Shown in pieces: positions 7,993-16,847 of a stretch of 64,000 bases of DNA (the first letter of the stretch is position 1; each line of letters opens with the position of its first letter). The DNA comes from Flavobacterium sp. 270 (GTDB taxonomy: Bacteria > Bacteroidota > Bacteroidia > Flavobacteriales > Flavobacteriaceae), in the NCBI RefSeq assembly GCF_004368785.1, contig NZ_SODM01000001.1, forward strand, positions 1,302,001 through 1,366,000. Reading direction: 5' to 3'. A program made the position numbers and the translations under genes. The notes beneath the pieces were generated by a model. The model made no database searches, was not told the DNA's origin, and saw only the letters and a program-made list of their open reading frames with translations.

Positions 7993-8014
7993 TTTTAGTC
8001 AACATATAGTCAAT
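7993..8014. promoter_or_regulatory. Putative integrase arm-type sites, left end
   Basis: TTTTAGTCAACATATAGTCA: two AGTCAA units 11 bases apart, 33 bp inside the left att. The same paired motif occurs 98 bp inside the right att (21424-21446). Paired short direct repeats near att cores are typical arm-binding sites of tyrosine integrases; binding is inferred. Confidence 0.55.
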
Positions 8015-8066
8015 ATATTCAAAAAAAAATTAAACTTTCAGACCTAACTACATTTTGAATATAAAA

Positions 8067-8990
8067 CTAAATTACCAATAGAAATTCCTTGATTTTAGTG
8101 CTAGTATTTTTTAAATTATGCAAGTACGAATGGATTACAGTAAAATGTTTTTCCGTGACTAATTCCATGTCTAGCAATGCTGAATTAACTTCATTTCCAA
8201 TTTCATTTACTTGTATGGCATCTAAATCTTCTGGCACGTATTCGTAAGCTATCTTAATGAGCGGAACAACAAATTCACTATTTAATTTAGCTCTATCTTT
8301 TAGACCTGAACTATCCATAATCGAATTGTCATTTGAAATCTTATCTATTAATTCTGAGTATCTAATAATGAATTCATCATCACCATTAAACTTCCATTTT
8401 TTCCTATCTCCTTCCTCAGAAAGTTCGACCTCAGCTCGATGATGACAAATTGAATAATATTTAGTGTATAAAAGTTGACGATATTGATAAAACTTAGCCT
8501 CATGATAATTATATTTTTTCATATAGGTTCTAAATTCATCTCGTAAAGATTCCCTGAAATCATAAAGCGTATATAACAATGTCATTAAATTGTTTATTTT
8601 CTTTATAGCTTCAATATTAGAAAATCCAATCTTTTTGTACAGGTACTTTATGTCTATAAACTGCAAAAAATCTACCTGAATATCAGGATGAAATACTAAT
8701 TTAAAATCTCTGTTAGCATTATACGTTTCTAAATCTGTAATTTGCTTTTCAATTGAGCTATTTAATTCAATTAGACTATTTTTAAAAAGTGCCACTTCAG
8801 AGTTTTGAATTTCTGAATCTTCAAAATTTTTATCTGACTTTTCTTTTTGATAAACTTTTTCAGCAAGTTTAAAAGCAAAAAAAATGCTTAACCCACTTAC
8901 TAATAAGGAACTTATTAATGAGAACCAATCAAACCAGTTAGGTGTGCTTTGACTAAAATTTCCAAATTGTAAATTAAAAAAAGAGTTCAT
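8067..8990 (-). CDS. Membrane-anchored protein of unknown function (cargo operon, gene 6)
   Basis: 307 residues. One N-terminal transmembrane helix (about residues 25-44, WFSLISSLLVSGLSIFFAF) followed by a charged coiled-coil-like stretch (SEIQNSEVALFKNSLIELNS) and an all-alpha body. No catalytic motif recognised. Last gene of the leftward cargo operon, 55 bp after the metalloprotease-like gene. An anchored cytoplasmic domain beside nuclease- and protease-like genes would fit a membrane effector or sensor of a defence system, but this is inference from context. Confidence 0.6.
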   Translation of the reverse strand: MNSFFNLQFGNFSQSTPNWFDWFSLISSLLVSGLSIFFAFKLAEKVYQKEKSDKNFEDSEIQNSEVALFKNSLIELNSSIEKQITDLETYNANRDFKLVFHPDIQVDFLQFIDIKYLYKKIGFSNIEAIKKINNLMTLLYTLYDFRESLRDEFRTYMKKYNYHEAKFYQYRQLLYTKYYSICHHRAEVELSEEGDRKKWKFNGDDEFIIRYSELIDKISNDNSIMDSSGLKDRAKLNSEFVVPLIKIAYEYVPEDLDAIQVNEIGNEVNSALLDMELVTEKHFTVIHSYLHNLKNTSTKIKEFLLVI

Positions 8991-9045
8991 AATTCTATTT
9001 TATAAATGTAAATTCAAGCTTTTTGAAATAAATCTGGATAATTCT

Positions 9046-9747
9046 TTAAGCAATTTGATTTGATTTTAACCAATCTACTAACTCTTCATAAAAACTAGTG
9101 GAAATATCTCTGTAAGAAACAAATATATCTTTATTTTCTAAGTCATATTTCTTTGTTCTCTCAACTAAGCTTAAAACAATATTAAACAAATTATTATCGA
9201 GCTCTTGCAAAGTTTTTAAAACAAAAGTATAGTTATGCTTTTTATTTGTATCACATAAAATAGCTACTAATTTACCAATATAAAAATCAACAACGCTAAA
9301 ATTTATCGTTCCTCCGATTCGATAATACTTTTTTAATTCATTCAATTCGTTATCGTTACATTTAAAATCATCATAATCTAGCAAAAATTTATCCTCAATA
9401 AAACCTAAAGAATTATAAATTTCAAACATCTTTAAATGTTCAAGACAGTTTCCGATATGCTCTAATAGATTGTATGATAATAATCTTCCTAATGTTGCGT
9501 TTTGCGCAATAGTTAATTTTAGTGATGATGATAGATAAAATTCTTTATGACTCAAATAAATATGTAATAATTCATGAGTAAATGAATTGGAGCAAATATT
9601 TTTATAATCAATATAAATTATTGCTTTATTCCCTTTTACATAAACACCGTACTCCCTATTATCAGATTTATCAATAGATATATCAAATTTATCATTTAAC
9701 AAATTCCATAAATCAGAATTTCTTTCATCAACTAATTTTTCAATCAT
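9046..9747 (-). CDS. HExxH zinc-metallopeptidase-like protein (cargo operon, gene 5)
   Basis: 233 residues, no signal peptide. The zinc-binding motif H58-E-L-L-H62 sits in SFTHELLHIYLSHKE, preceded by a strand (KAIIYIDYKN) as in ImmA/IrrE-like and other minimal gluzincins. The third ligand may be in the helix LLEHIGNCLEHLKM. There is no fused HTH. ImmA-like proteases cleave repressors or activate effectors in mobile elements and defence loci. 51 bp separates it from the PIN-like gene. Peptidase-like fold is likely; the substrate is unknown. Confidence 0.65.
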   Translation of the reverse strand: MIEKLVDERNSDLWNLLNDKFDISIDKSDNREYGVYVKGNKAIIYIDYKNICSNSFTHELLHIYLSHKEFYLSSSLKLTIAQNATLGRLLSYNLLEHIGNCLEHLKMFEIYNSLGFIEDKFLLDYDDFKCNDNELNELKKYYRIGGTINFSVVDFYIGKLVAILCDTNKKHNYTFVLKTLQELDNNLFNIVLSLVERTKKYDLENKDIFVSYRDISTSFYEELVDWLKSNQIA

Positions 9748-9798
9748 AAATTATTTTATTAATAGTTCTAAACAGTATATTTTTACATTCACAATGAA

Positions 9799-10557
9799 TT
9801 ACCTTTGCCCTTTAGAAGAAATTGCTTGAGTTTTTATATCAAAAACGTGAAAAGCAACATTTGCTTTATTTCTTGTGCGTTTATCATCTGAAATAAAATA
9901 ATCACAAAATGAACTAAAGTAAGCATGGTTGGAATCCCATAATCTCGCATAATTAGATTTTTCATTGTATTTATCTTTCCAGTACCCGATTAAATCCAAC
10001 AATTCAAAAACTCCCCCAAATTTATTATGCAAGCCAAAGTTGTCATTATTTGGAAATTGGGCAACTGCATGGTCAATTAATCCTAGTAGTGAGAAACCTC
10101 CAAATGCTTCTTTTTTCTCATTAATCTGTTCAACAACTTCAGCTGGATTATAATTATTTAATTTTGTTACATCTATGCCTAATTGATTTCTGAAAACATT
10201 TTTTTGCTCTTCACTAATGTTATTTACCATTACTTTCATCATGTCTTGAGCAAATTCTACATCTTTGATAGTTTGATAAACTACAGAAGGTTTTTCAACT
10301 TGTTTATACACAATTTTAGAATCCAATTCATGAAATAAATAGTTATTGTTAGTTATCTCAGTAATTGTTCTAAAACGTTGTTGCAGCCTGCTTTTAATTT
10401 CTTCAGTACTTCCTTTAATTTCATTCGCCTCCTGTAAATGAGCATGTGAATAAAAAATTTTATTAATATTAGCGTCTACATTATTAATTAAAATTTCTGT
10501 AGTAATATTATTCTGTTCAATGTCAATTATAATATTATTATCAAGATAAGCGTTCAT
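9799..10557 (-). CDS. PIN-like nuclease domain protein (cargo operon, gene 4)
   Basis: 252 residues, soluble. The start MNAYLDNNIIIDIEQ has the first strand and acidic residues (D6, D12) of PIN-like domains. The C-terminal part SSFCDYFISDDKRTRNKA (about residues 215-230) matches the region with the last acidic pair and a basic helix. The middle (60-180) is helical and longer than in VapC toxins. PIN domains are Mg-dependent RNases; no VapB-like antitoxin is adjacent unless the 68-residue product acts as one. Fold assignment moderate, activity untested. Confidence 0.6.
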   Translation of the reverse strand: MNAYLDNNIIIDIEQNNITTEILINNVDANINKIFYSHAHLQEANEIKGSTEEIKSRLQQRFRTITEITNNNYLFHELDSKIVYKQVEKPSVVYQTIKDVEFAQDMMKVMVNNISEEQKNVFRNQLGIDVTKLNNYNPAEVVEQINEKKEAFGGFSLLGLIDHAVAQFPNNDNFGLHNKFGGVFELLDLIGYWKDKYNEKSNYARLWDSNHAYFSSFCDYFISDDKRTRNKANVAFHVFDIKTQAISSKGQR

Positions 10558-10586
10558 ATTATCAAAAGTTAGAGTGTTACAAGTTC

Positions 10587-10793
10587 TTAAATGTTATAAT
10601 ATGTTTCTAATTGAAAACTTTCTATTAATTCTAAATGAGAATTAAGATTTTGTTCGTCAATTTCAATGGTTAAAAGCAAACCATTTTCTTTACTCCTATT
10701 CATTTTCGAAAAAACAATATAATCTGTTTTTATTTCTCTAATTACAGGAACTGCCAAATCATAATTTTTAAAATGAATCTGTATTTTTATCAT
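10587..10793 (-). CDS. Small protein of unknown function (cargo operon, gene 3)
   Basis: 68 residues, alternating strands and helix (MIKIQIHFKNYDLAVPV ... GLLLTIEIDEQNLNSHLE), suggesting a compact alpha/beta fold. No family recognised. It sits 19 bp after the large nuclease-like gene and 29 bp before the PIN-like gene, so it is almost certainly co-transcribed. Its size and position would allow an antitoxin or subunit role, but nothing in the sequence proves it. Confidence 0.55.
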   Translation of the reverse strand: MIKIQIHFKNYDLAVPVIREIKTDYIVFSKMNRSKENGLLLTIEIDEQNLNSHLELIESFQLETYYNI

Positions 10794-10812
10794 ATTTAAA
10801 TCTTTAAATGTG

Positions 10813-12756
10813 TCATTTTTTTCTTTTAGGTTTAGTCCCTCCTTTTTGAAAATAGAGGTCTATTTCTTGCGATGCTTTATTTAATCTAAAAGAAGAAACC
10901 TTTTTCAGTGCTTTTCTGTCAACTAGGTCTCCTGTATCAAGAAAATATCCTAAAAAATCTATTTCATCGTCTACATCAATGTTTGGATTATTATAAAGAG
11001 GTATACGTTTTTCAAGATATTCAATAAAATCATCTTCATTTTCAATTATTTCTGAGAAAATCATTAAATCGAATAAACTACATGTCCATGCAAACTCAAT
11101 ATCCTTTTCAATCACCCCCATAATTTTTAATTCATGGATATTTGCAATATATCCAGAAAGATGCTCCAAAGTAATCGTTATTCTGAAGGTCTTCTTTAAT
11201 TTATCGACTACAATTATGTTTTTTTTGTCATCATAAAATTCAGGATTAGAATCATCTTGAATATATTTATAAGCTCTGTGACTTTGATATGCACCATATC
11301 CTACTGTTTCTGATAATTGTCCACTTAAACTCTTTAAAGCACCACGTTTTGACGGAGCTGATAATCCACCTGCTTTCATTTCTATTATATAGTTCGCTTT
11401 ATCCGAAACTATTAACAAATCCAGTTCTGTTTCAATTTTATTACCAATCTTATCAACTTGACCAGGTCTGTATTTAAGATTAAGATAAGATAACGAGTTG
11501 GGTATAAATTTTGAAAACAATTTAAAAGTCTTGTTTTCCAAGTAATTATCACGTGATTTAGAATATTTATTACCTAAAAACTTTTGTTCATAATACACTT
11601 TGTCAGCGTCTAAAATCAATTTTTCAGTAATAGAAAATAAATTATTTGTAAGAACATTAAAGCCAAATAGATAATGACTTCCACCATAAGAAATCACTGG
11701 TTTTAAATTAGACTGACTGTCATTCAAAGGCAAACCAGAAAATTTTGGATTTAGAAAATCCAAATTATCTCCAAATTCAATACTAAGAGATTCTACAATT
11801 TTTTTATGAATCGGTTTTCGATATCTTATTTTATACAATTCTTCAAATTGAGCTATGTCGTTAATTCCATATCCGCTTGGTTTATTTTGAGTACTAACAA
11901 AATCTGGATTGTCTACTAAAAAATTAATCATTGGCTTATCATCCCCCATTAAAAAAGAAGCTATACCCTGAGCTTTTTGCCATTCTTTAAATCTCTCATA
12001 TGCTTTCCAATGTGGTATGCCATTTTCAAGAATTACACGACAATAATATGAATCCTCTAATTGCAATATAGTTTCTAATATATCCGCTGTGTTAAAACCA
12101 TAATGTTTATGTAAAAAATCATCATGTCCAGAAAAAAGTTCTTCAAATATGGTATATATGTGTTGCATGTAACCATTTCCACGCATAAATAGAGATTCTA
12201 AAATTGTTTTGTAGCGTAGATGATTTTCAATTTCCGAATTTTTAGAATCTACAAACTCCGTCATCACATAGTGATTATATGTTTGTCTTGTACTTAATAA
12301 CAACTCGATTAATTCATTTAATATTTCAGATGTTGGAGAAACTTTAGGGTTATTTTTTAATGCAGTCGAAAAACTTAGTCCATATTCCACCGCTAATTGT
12401 GAAGCTCCATCATCTTCAGAATTATCATGATTAACAAATAAATTATAGCATAATCCACCTAGTAATTGAAAATTGTCATAATTTGAAAAGATTTCAGTAA
12501 TTCTATCAATTGATACTTTCAGTGTATCCAACAATTGAGGGCGATTTTTTTTTATGCTCTCAATTAGTTCGTTCTGTTGTTCCTGAGTCCTATTTGTTTG
12601 TAAAAATACGTTTTTTCCTTGCCTATATACTTTAACTCCATTTGTATTAAACTCTTCATAATTAGAATTAGTTCTTTTTTTCTTAGGAGTTTTCTTTTTA
12701 TTCTTTGATTTTCTACCACGACTTAAAGGCATACTTTTATAATTTATTATGTTCAA
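10813..12756 (-). CDS. Large PD-(D/E)XK nuclease-like protein (cargo operon, gene 2)
   Basis: 647 residues with a very basic N-terminus (SRGRKSKNKKKTPKKKR), a long helical region (60-400), and a restriction-endonuclease-like core at about 405-500: D446 in ETELDLLIV, then E459-x-K461 in YIIEMKAGG, then a helix with RGALKSLSGQ. This spacing is the PD-(D/E)XK signature. The tail is again basic (GGTKPKRKK). The start could also be the second ATG at 12730-12732 (MPLSRGRK). The long N-terminal part may sense a target or bind partners. Cytoplasmic. Nuclease fold is likely; no close named family is claimed. Confidence 0.7.
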   Translation of the reverse strand: MNIINYKSMPLSRGRKSKNKKKTPKKKRTNSNYEEFNTNGVKVYRQGKNVFLQTNRTQEQQNELIESIKKNRPQLLDTLKVSIDRITEIFSNYDNFQLLGGLCYNLFVNHDNSEDDGASQLAVEYGLSFSTALKNNPKVSPTSEILNELIELLLSTRQTYNHYVMTEFVDSKNSEIENHLRYKTILESLFMRGNGYMQHIYTIFEELFSGHDDFLHKHYGFNTADILETILQLEDSYYCRVILENGIPHWKAYERFKEWQKAQGIASFLMGDDKPMINFLVDNPDFVSTQNKPSGYGINDIAQFEELYKIRYRKPIHKKIVESLSIEFGDNLDFLNPKFSGLPLNDSQSNLKPVISYGGSHYLFGFNVLTNNLFSITEKLILDADKVYYEQKFLGNKYSKSRDNYLENKTFKLFSKFIPNSLSYLNLKYRPGQVDKIGNKIETELDLLIVSDKANYIIEMKAGGLSAPSKRGALKSLSGQLSETVGYGAYQSHRAYKYIQDDSNPEFYDDKKNIIVVDKLKKTFRITITLEHLSGYIANIHELKIMGVIEKDIEFAWTCSLFDLMIFSEIIENEDDFIEYLEKRIPLYNNPNIDVDDEIDFLGYFLDTGDLVDRKALKKVSSFRLNKASQEIDLYFQKGGTKPKRKK

Positions 12757-12788
12757 AAAATCTTAACTATCAAAAAAACAAAAACTTT

Positions 12789-13676
12789 CTATTCGTAATC
12801 TTTTTTAAGTTTTGAATATTCAAAAAACTCTACGTGCGCATCATTGTAAATACTCTTAACAAATGTTGTGAATTGAGCTCCATTTACATTACGCAACGAG
12901 TCAAAAACTAATACCACAACTAACTTTAAATTTAGGTTAGTTTTAAATAGTTTTTCAAGTTTCTCACTTTGTAATAAAAAATCTTGAATCGATAGTTTTA
13001 ATTTTTTATCTGATTTATTTGTTTCCCAGTATTTAATTTCTAAAATATATACAGTTTCTTTATTTTTTCCCATAGCATCAAGTTGCAATTTACCATAAGC
13101 AGTTGAAACGGAAATGTTTGATTGGAATACTATATTATATTTTAAGCTTAACTCTTGAACAGCCCAGCTTTCTGCATTTTTATGTATTTTCACCAAATCA
13201 TCCTTAATCATTAGATTATTTTCATTTTGTGACTCAACTATCTTGGGCAATTCTAAATCTGGCGTTATAGGCTCTATACTTTCATTCTGTTCGTTTAAAT
13301 TATCCTCTAAATCTATAATTTCTTCCTTAATTGGTGCTGTCTCTAAAGTTATGACCTCATCTAACTGCTTTTCATATATACTTTTATTATCTAAAACTTT
13401 TATAAAAGAATCATCACCTCTAAAATCACTAGGAGCATACAATTTAGTATGATGAAATATTACAAGTAGAACAAATGCCAAAAGGATAATTACGGGGAAT
13501 AAAATTATAAACCATATTAAAGGTAATCTTTCTTCTGGCGTTATAAGGTTTGCTATACTTGAACTCAATACGAGACAAGCAAACCCGTAAATGAGCGATA
13601 CAAATAAAGCTATTATCCCTAATGGGTTCTTTGTTAAACCTTTTGAATTATTCAAGAAATCTCCAATATTATTCAT
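12789..13676 (-). CDS. Membrane protein with PD-(D/E)XK nuclease-like domain (cargo operon, gene 1)
   Basis: 295 residues. Two transmembrane helices (about 21-42 and 53-75), an acidic linker (105-160), then a compact endonuclease-like domain: E169 in NAESWAVQEL, D200 in KLQLDAM, E213-x-K215 in ILEIKYW. The order E...D...ExK matches NERD/restriction-like folds. First gene of the six-gene cargo operon and separated from the next by 32 bp. Membrane anchoring of such a domain is unusual and suggests action on DNA entering or near the membrane; that is inference. Confidence 0.7.
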   Translation of the reverse strand: MNNIGDFLNNSKGLTKNPLGIIALFVSLIYGFACLVLSSSIANLITPEERLPLIWFIILFPVIILLAFVLLVIFHHTKLYAPSDFRGDDSFIKVLDNKSIYEKQLDEVITLETAPIKEEIIDLEDNLNEQNESIEPITPDLELPKIVESQNENNLMIKDDLVKIHKNAESWAVQELSLKYNIVFQSNISVSTAYGKLQLDAMGKNKETVYILEIKYWETNKSDKKLKLSIQDFLLQSEKLEKLFKTNLNLKLVVVLVFDSLRNVNGAQFTTFVKSIYNDAHVEFFEYSKLKKDYE

Positions 13677-13878
13677 TTTTAATTTTTACAGTTATTATCA
13701 AAATAGCTACATTTAGTTGTTAGTTCACACATAGTAAATGTAAGTTTTATCGTAATGCTAATATATAGTATTTTTTAACACTTATAAAGTTTTCGCTTAT
13801 TGTGTTCATTTTTTAAAAGTGTAAACATTATAAATATGAACAATCTTAATTCCAAACTTTATATTTATTCTGTTTATG

Positions 13879-13918
13879 GTGTTCATGCTAAAAACGTGAA
13901 CAACGTGAACATGAACAC
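13879..13918. promoter_or_regulatory. Palindromic site with two AACGTGAAC iterons
   Basis: GTGTTCATG (13879-13887) is inverted at 13910-13918 (CATGAACAC). Between them AACGTGAAC occurs twice in tandem (13893-13901, 13902-13910). The same nonamer appears as an inverted pair at 17665-17695. The site lies between the cargo operon and the ATPase gene and touches the latter's stop codon. It could be an operator of the cargo operon or a replication iteron. Confidence 0.6.
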
Positions 13919-14952
13919 TATTTTTTTAGATATTTGTTTACGACTCCTAGAGATATACATAATTCTGTAGCAATTTGTCTTTGTGTTTTACCAGATATTG
14001 ATAATTCTTTAACTTTACCAATTATATTCTCTTTGTCCGTTTTCTTAAATTCTTTCAGATGAGTTCGTTCTTCAGCGTAATTTATAAACTCAAATTCCAG
14101 AAAATTTTCAGGTTTTGATATTTGGCAAACACATACATTTTCAGAATCATATATTTGTTCCGTGTTTCTCTGTTTTAGTTGTTTTAAGTATCTCAAACTA
14201 GAATCTGAAGAACTCTGTCCAATTGCAAATGCACTATCGCAAAAATTACTTAACATTTTACTTCCAGCTATATCATTAATACTTAAAGGTTTTGACAAAT
14301 CTCTCTTAGGTGTATGCCCAAGAACCAATATTGATAATTCATGTTTGTTTTTTAATGCTTTCAATTGTTTCATTAATGGCAGTGCATCCTTAGCAGACTC
14401 ATTTCCATTTTTAAGAAAAGTGATATTGTCTATAATAATTATTTTTGCACCTGTTGAAATAATTGAACGCTCTAAAGAATCACACAGATAATCTTCAAAA
14501 TCCCTACCATCTGGCACTTCGGCATCACTATTAATTTCTATCCTTATAAAATTGTCATCGAAATCATAATGCTCGCTATAGTCTTTGGAATATCTATTTT
14601 CAAATTGCTTAATTGAAAGTTCAAAATCAAAATATAAAATAGCCTGTTTTGGTGAATCTAATTTGAAAGGTGCTATAGATTCATTCTTGGTAATACTATT
14701 TCCAATTTGGACAGCAAGAATAGATTTGCCTAAATTTGTATCTGCAAAAAGAATACACAATTCACCTTCGCACCAGAATTCGCCAAAAAGCATTTTGGGA
14801 ATTGGTATATTCTTAGCCTCTTCAATCCATTGAGTAGCAGATTTAATAGTGAATAATCCAATATTATCATTTAGCCCTCTTGAAACCTTTTCTATCACAG
14901 CCACATCGCTTGTTTTAATGCTTAATTCCACTTCTTTACACATATCTACCAT
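13918..14952 (-). CDS. RecA-fold AAA ATPase (RepA/DnaB-like helicase of mobile elements)
   Basis: 344 residues. Walker A at 70-77 (ADTNLGKS), Walker B at 171-175 (IIIID), sensor-like LSILVLGHTPKRD, and a C-terminal HTH (SGKTQRQIATELCISLGVV). This arrangement fits RepA-like hexameric helicases common in Bacteroidota conjugative transposons and islands, usually paired with a small HTH gene, as here (the ORFs are 3 bp apart). Probable role: unwinding at the element's replication or mobilization origin. The stop codon abuts the AACGTGAAC palindrome. Confidence 0.8.
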   Translation of the reverse strand: MVDMCKEVELSIKTSDVAVIEKVSRGLNDNIGLFTIKSATQWIEEAKNIPIPKMLFGEFWCEGELCILFADTNLGKSILAVQIGNSITKNESIAPFKLDSPKQAILYFDFELSIKQFENRYSKDYSEHYDFDDNFIRIEINSDAEVPDGRDFEDYLCDSLERSIISTGAKIIIIDNITFLKNGNESAKDALPLMKQLKALKNKHELSILVLGHTPKRDLSKPLSINDIAGSKMLSNFCDSAFAIGQSSSDSSLRYLKQLKQRNTEQIYDSENVCVCQISKPENFLEFEFINYAEERTHLKEFKKTDKENIIGKVKELSISGKTQRQIATELCISLGVVNKYLKK

Positions 14953-14955
14953 GAC

Positions 14956-15231
14956 TTATGAATTAATAGGTTTAACAGCTTCTAATACTTCATGGCGCTT
15001 ATAGTATACACGGTTTCCTATACCGTAACTTTTTAATTTTCCACTTTTAGTATGTTTCCATAAACTTGTCTTATTAAAAGAAAGAAGTTCACATACTTCA
15101 TCTCTGGTCAATAACACATTTTCAGCGTTCATTTTTTCTGGAGCTTTTTCAAACATTAGTACTTTTAATGCTTCTGCTAATTGTTCAATTGTAATACCGT
15201 TTAATAAGATTTGATTATTCATTGTTATCAT
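14956..15231 (-). CDS. HTH DNA-binding protein (excisionase/MerR-like)
   Basis: 91 residues. A winged-helix pattern is visible from about residue 42: LLTRDEVCELLSFNKTSLWK, then GKLKSYGIGNRVYYKR, the signature of helix_turn_helix_17-type proteins. Coupled 3 bp upstream of the ATPase gene. Such pairs are standard in Bacteroidota integrative elements, where the small protein may act as excisionase or replication initiator. A second in-frame ATG (15220-15222, MNNQIL) may be the real start. Confidence 0.8.
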   Translation of the reverse strand: MITMNNQILLNGITIEQLAEALKVLMFEKAPEKMNAENVLLTRDEVCELLSFNKTSLWKHTKSGKLKSYGIGNRVYYKRHEVLEAVKPINS

Positions 15232-15342
15232 GTTTAAGATTATGATGCAAATGAAGATTAGGGTATTTTTAGGGATTCCCTAATTCGTATAATCAAAACA
15301 GATAAAATTAATAACCAATTGATTTACAAAACTTAAAACAAT

Positions 15343-15372
15343 AAAAAAAAACCACTTCAAATTAAAGTGGCT
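15343..15372 (-). terminator. Terminator of the XRE regulator gene
   Basis: On the minus strand CCACTTT pairs with GAAGTGG and is followed by nine T. It lies 27 bp after the XRE gene stop. Confidence 0.78.
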
Positions 15373-15398
15373 TTGAGTTTATGTTTTAAATCAAAAAA

Positions 15399-15671
15399 TT
15401 ATTTATTTGAAAATGGTTGCAATTCAAAATTAAATAACTCCTGCAATGGTACTTCTAAAGTACGGGCAATTTTAAATATAGTACTAATAGTAGGATTTAT
15501 TCTGACTGTCTCGATTCTAGCAATTTGAGATAATGTTAATTCGGAACGATAAGCAAGTTCTTCTTGTGAAATCCCCTTTTCAGAGCGTATTTCCTTAAGT
15601 CGCTTGGCAAGCAACTGTAAACCTTCTTGGTCGAAGATTAATTTTCGGGTTTTAGCTTCATCTTTTTTCAC
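15399..15671 (-). CDS. XRE-family HTH regulator
   Basis: 90 residues. Classic Cro/CI-type HTH: LAKRLKEIRSEKGISQEELA, then RSELTLSQIARIETVRINPT and TIFKIARTLEVPLQELF. Divergent from the lipoprotein gene; between them at 15705-15724 lies a palindrome TTATAGCAC-TT-GTGCTATAA which is the obvious operator. Probably the island's maintenance repressor. Close in layout to the HTH gene at 49620-49862, whose palindrome also ends about five bases before the divergent -7 box. Confidence 0.88.
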   Translation of the reverse strand: MKKDEAKTRKLIFDQEGLQLLAKRLKEIRSEKGISQEELAYRSELTLSQIARIETVRINPTISTIFKIARTLEVPLQELFNFELQPFSNK

Positions 15672-15704
15672 TTCATCAAAATGAAGATATAAATAACAAA
15701 ATCA

Positions 15705-15724
15705 TTATAGCACTTGTGCTATAA
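15705..15724. promoter_or_regulatory. Operator palindrome of the XRE regulator with divergent promoter
   Basis: Arms TTATAGCAC and GTGCTATAA separated by two bases. A -7 box TATATTTG follows at 15729-15736 for the rightward gene, so a bound repressor would cover the -33 region. Confidence 0.72.
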
Positions 15725-15829
15725 TTTATATATTTGCCATACAATAACAAATAATGTTCACTTTAAAAACCAAAAACACAAATGAGAAAAGTATTTTTCC
15801 TAGAAAGAAATCTAAAACTAGATTACAAA

Positions 15830-16360
15830 ATGTTTTATAGATTTTTATTGATACTGATAGTTTCAATTCTATCAGTTAGTTGTAATGACTATCCAGCTGA
15901 CCTAAAACTCAAGAAAAAAGCAAATGATTTACGATATGATAAATTATCTGTTCAGGCAGACACATCAAAAACCACCAATGATTTTGAGAAATTATTAAAT
16001 GATTATACCGAATTGAGTAACGATATAACAAGCTTTAACGGTGACTGTCAAAAAAGGGGAATTAGAAGTCGGGATAAACACATTCATGAGGTTCTAAAAG
16101 AAATAGCGCATTGCAAACAAGTATTGGCTACAGCCAGCCGATATGACTATGATTCATCATCAACATCATCAAACAGCAGTTCTTATTCGTCAAGCAAAAC
16201 CTGCTCATGGTGCGGAAAATCTTTCAGTGGAGAGCACTATACTCATTTAGGCAAAATGTCAGATTGCTATAGAACAAATTCCACAACATCAATAGGATAT
16301 TATTGCTCACAGAAATGTTGCAGTGAAGCCCGTAAGAGCTCATGTCCTACTTGCAGATAA
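15830..16360 (+). CDS. Island lipoprotein with C-terminal cysteine cluster
   Basis: The ATG at 15830 is preferred over 15782 because it gives a clean lipoprotein signal (MFYRFLLILIVSILSVSCND, lipobox SVSC); 176 residues. A helical middle (DFEKLLNDYTELSNDI) and serine-rich linker lead to a C-terminal zinc-ribbon-like segment: CSWCGKSF ... YYCSQKCCSEARKSSCPTC. Metal binding is likely. Similar cysteine-rich lipoproteins occur in Bacteroidota mobile elements, but the function is unknown. Expressed from the divergent promoter at the XRE operator. Confidence 0.65.
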   Translation: MFYRFLLILIVSILSVSCNDYPADLKLKKKANDLRYDKLSVQADTSKTTNDFEKLLNDYTELSNDITSFNGDCQKRGIRSRDKHIHEVLKEIAHCKQVLATASRYDYDSSSTSSNSSSYSSSKTCSWCGKSFSGEHYTHLGKMSDCYRTNSTTSIGYYCSQKCCSEARKSSCPTCR

Positions 16361-16390
16361 TCTTAAAAAGTTACATATTTGATATGATTA

Positions 16391-16414
16391 GACCATCCTG
16401 TTAGGATGGTTTTT
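16391..16414 (+). terminator. Terminator after the island lipoprotein
   Basis: ACCATCCT-gtt-AGGATGGT followed by five T. Confidence 0.75.
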
Positions 16415-16847
16415 GCTTTTAAGGCGTATTGTTTTATAGGAAAAATATTCATATTGCAATTTTAAAAGAGCACGTATCCTAATTATGAGACAATCCCTGC
16501 TATCCCAAGAACACCCCTGCATTATGCCCCCCCATGCCTTATCTTTTATGATAAAATAGTTAAGATTTGTAATCTGGTTACCTTTCTTATATTGCCCAAA
16601 ATACATCTAATTTATATGCTATTATGATGCTGTGAACAGATTTTAATATATATTTTCAGGATTTCGGCATGATTGTATCACTTTGACACAGAAATTATCT
16701 AGTCCAAAAAAAATATTTTTCAAAAAAGTCCCAATAAGCTACACTTTGAAGAATTTGTTAGTATTTATTATACAGATGCTTGATTAAAACCCTTGTATGG
16801 AGTTCTTGCATCTAAATAACAAAAAATAAATAGGAACAGATTAAAAT
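16415..16847. other. Non-coding gap before the HUH Rep-like gene
   Basis: No convincing gene. It holds a run of seven C near 16527 and a wide inverted repeat AGATGC (16774-16779) / GCATCT (16808-16813) about 35 bp before the Rep-like start. A nick site or origin could lie here; no consensus is recognisable. Confidence 0.35.

Noticed and set aside
16388..16606. 72-codon minus-strand reading frame in the gap before the HUH gene
   Set aside because: No family features and an odd composition; it overlaps the lipoprotein terminator. Treated as chance.
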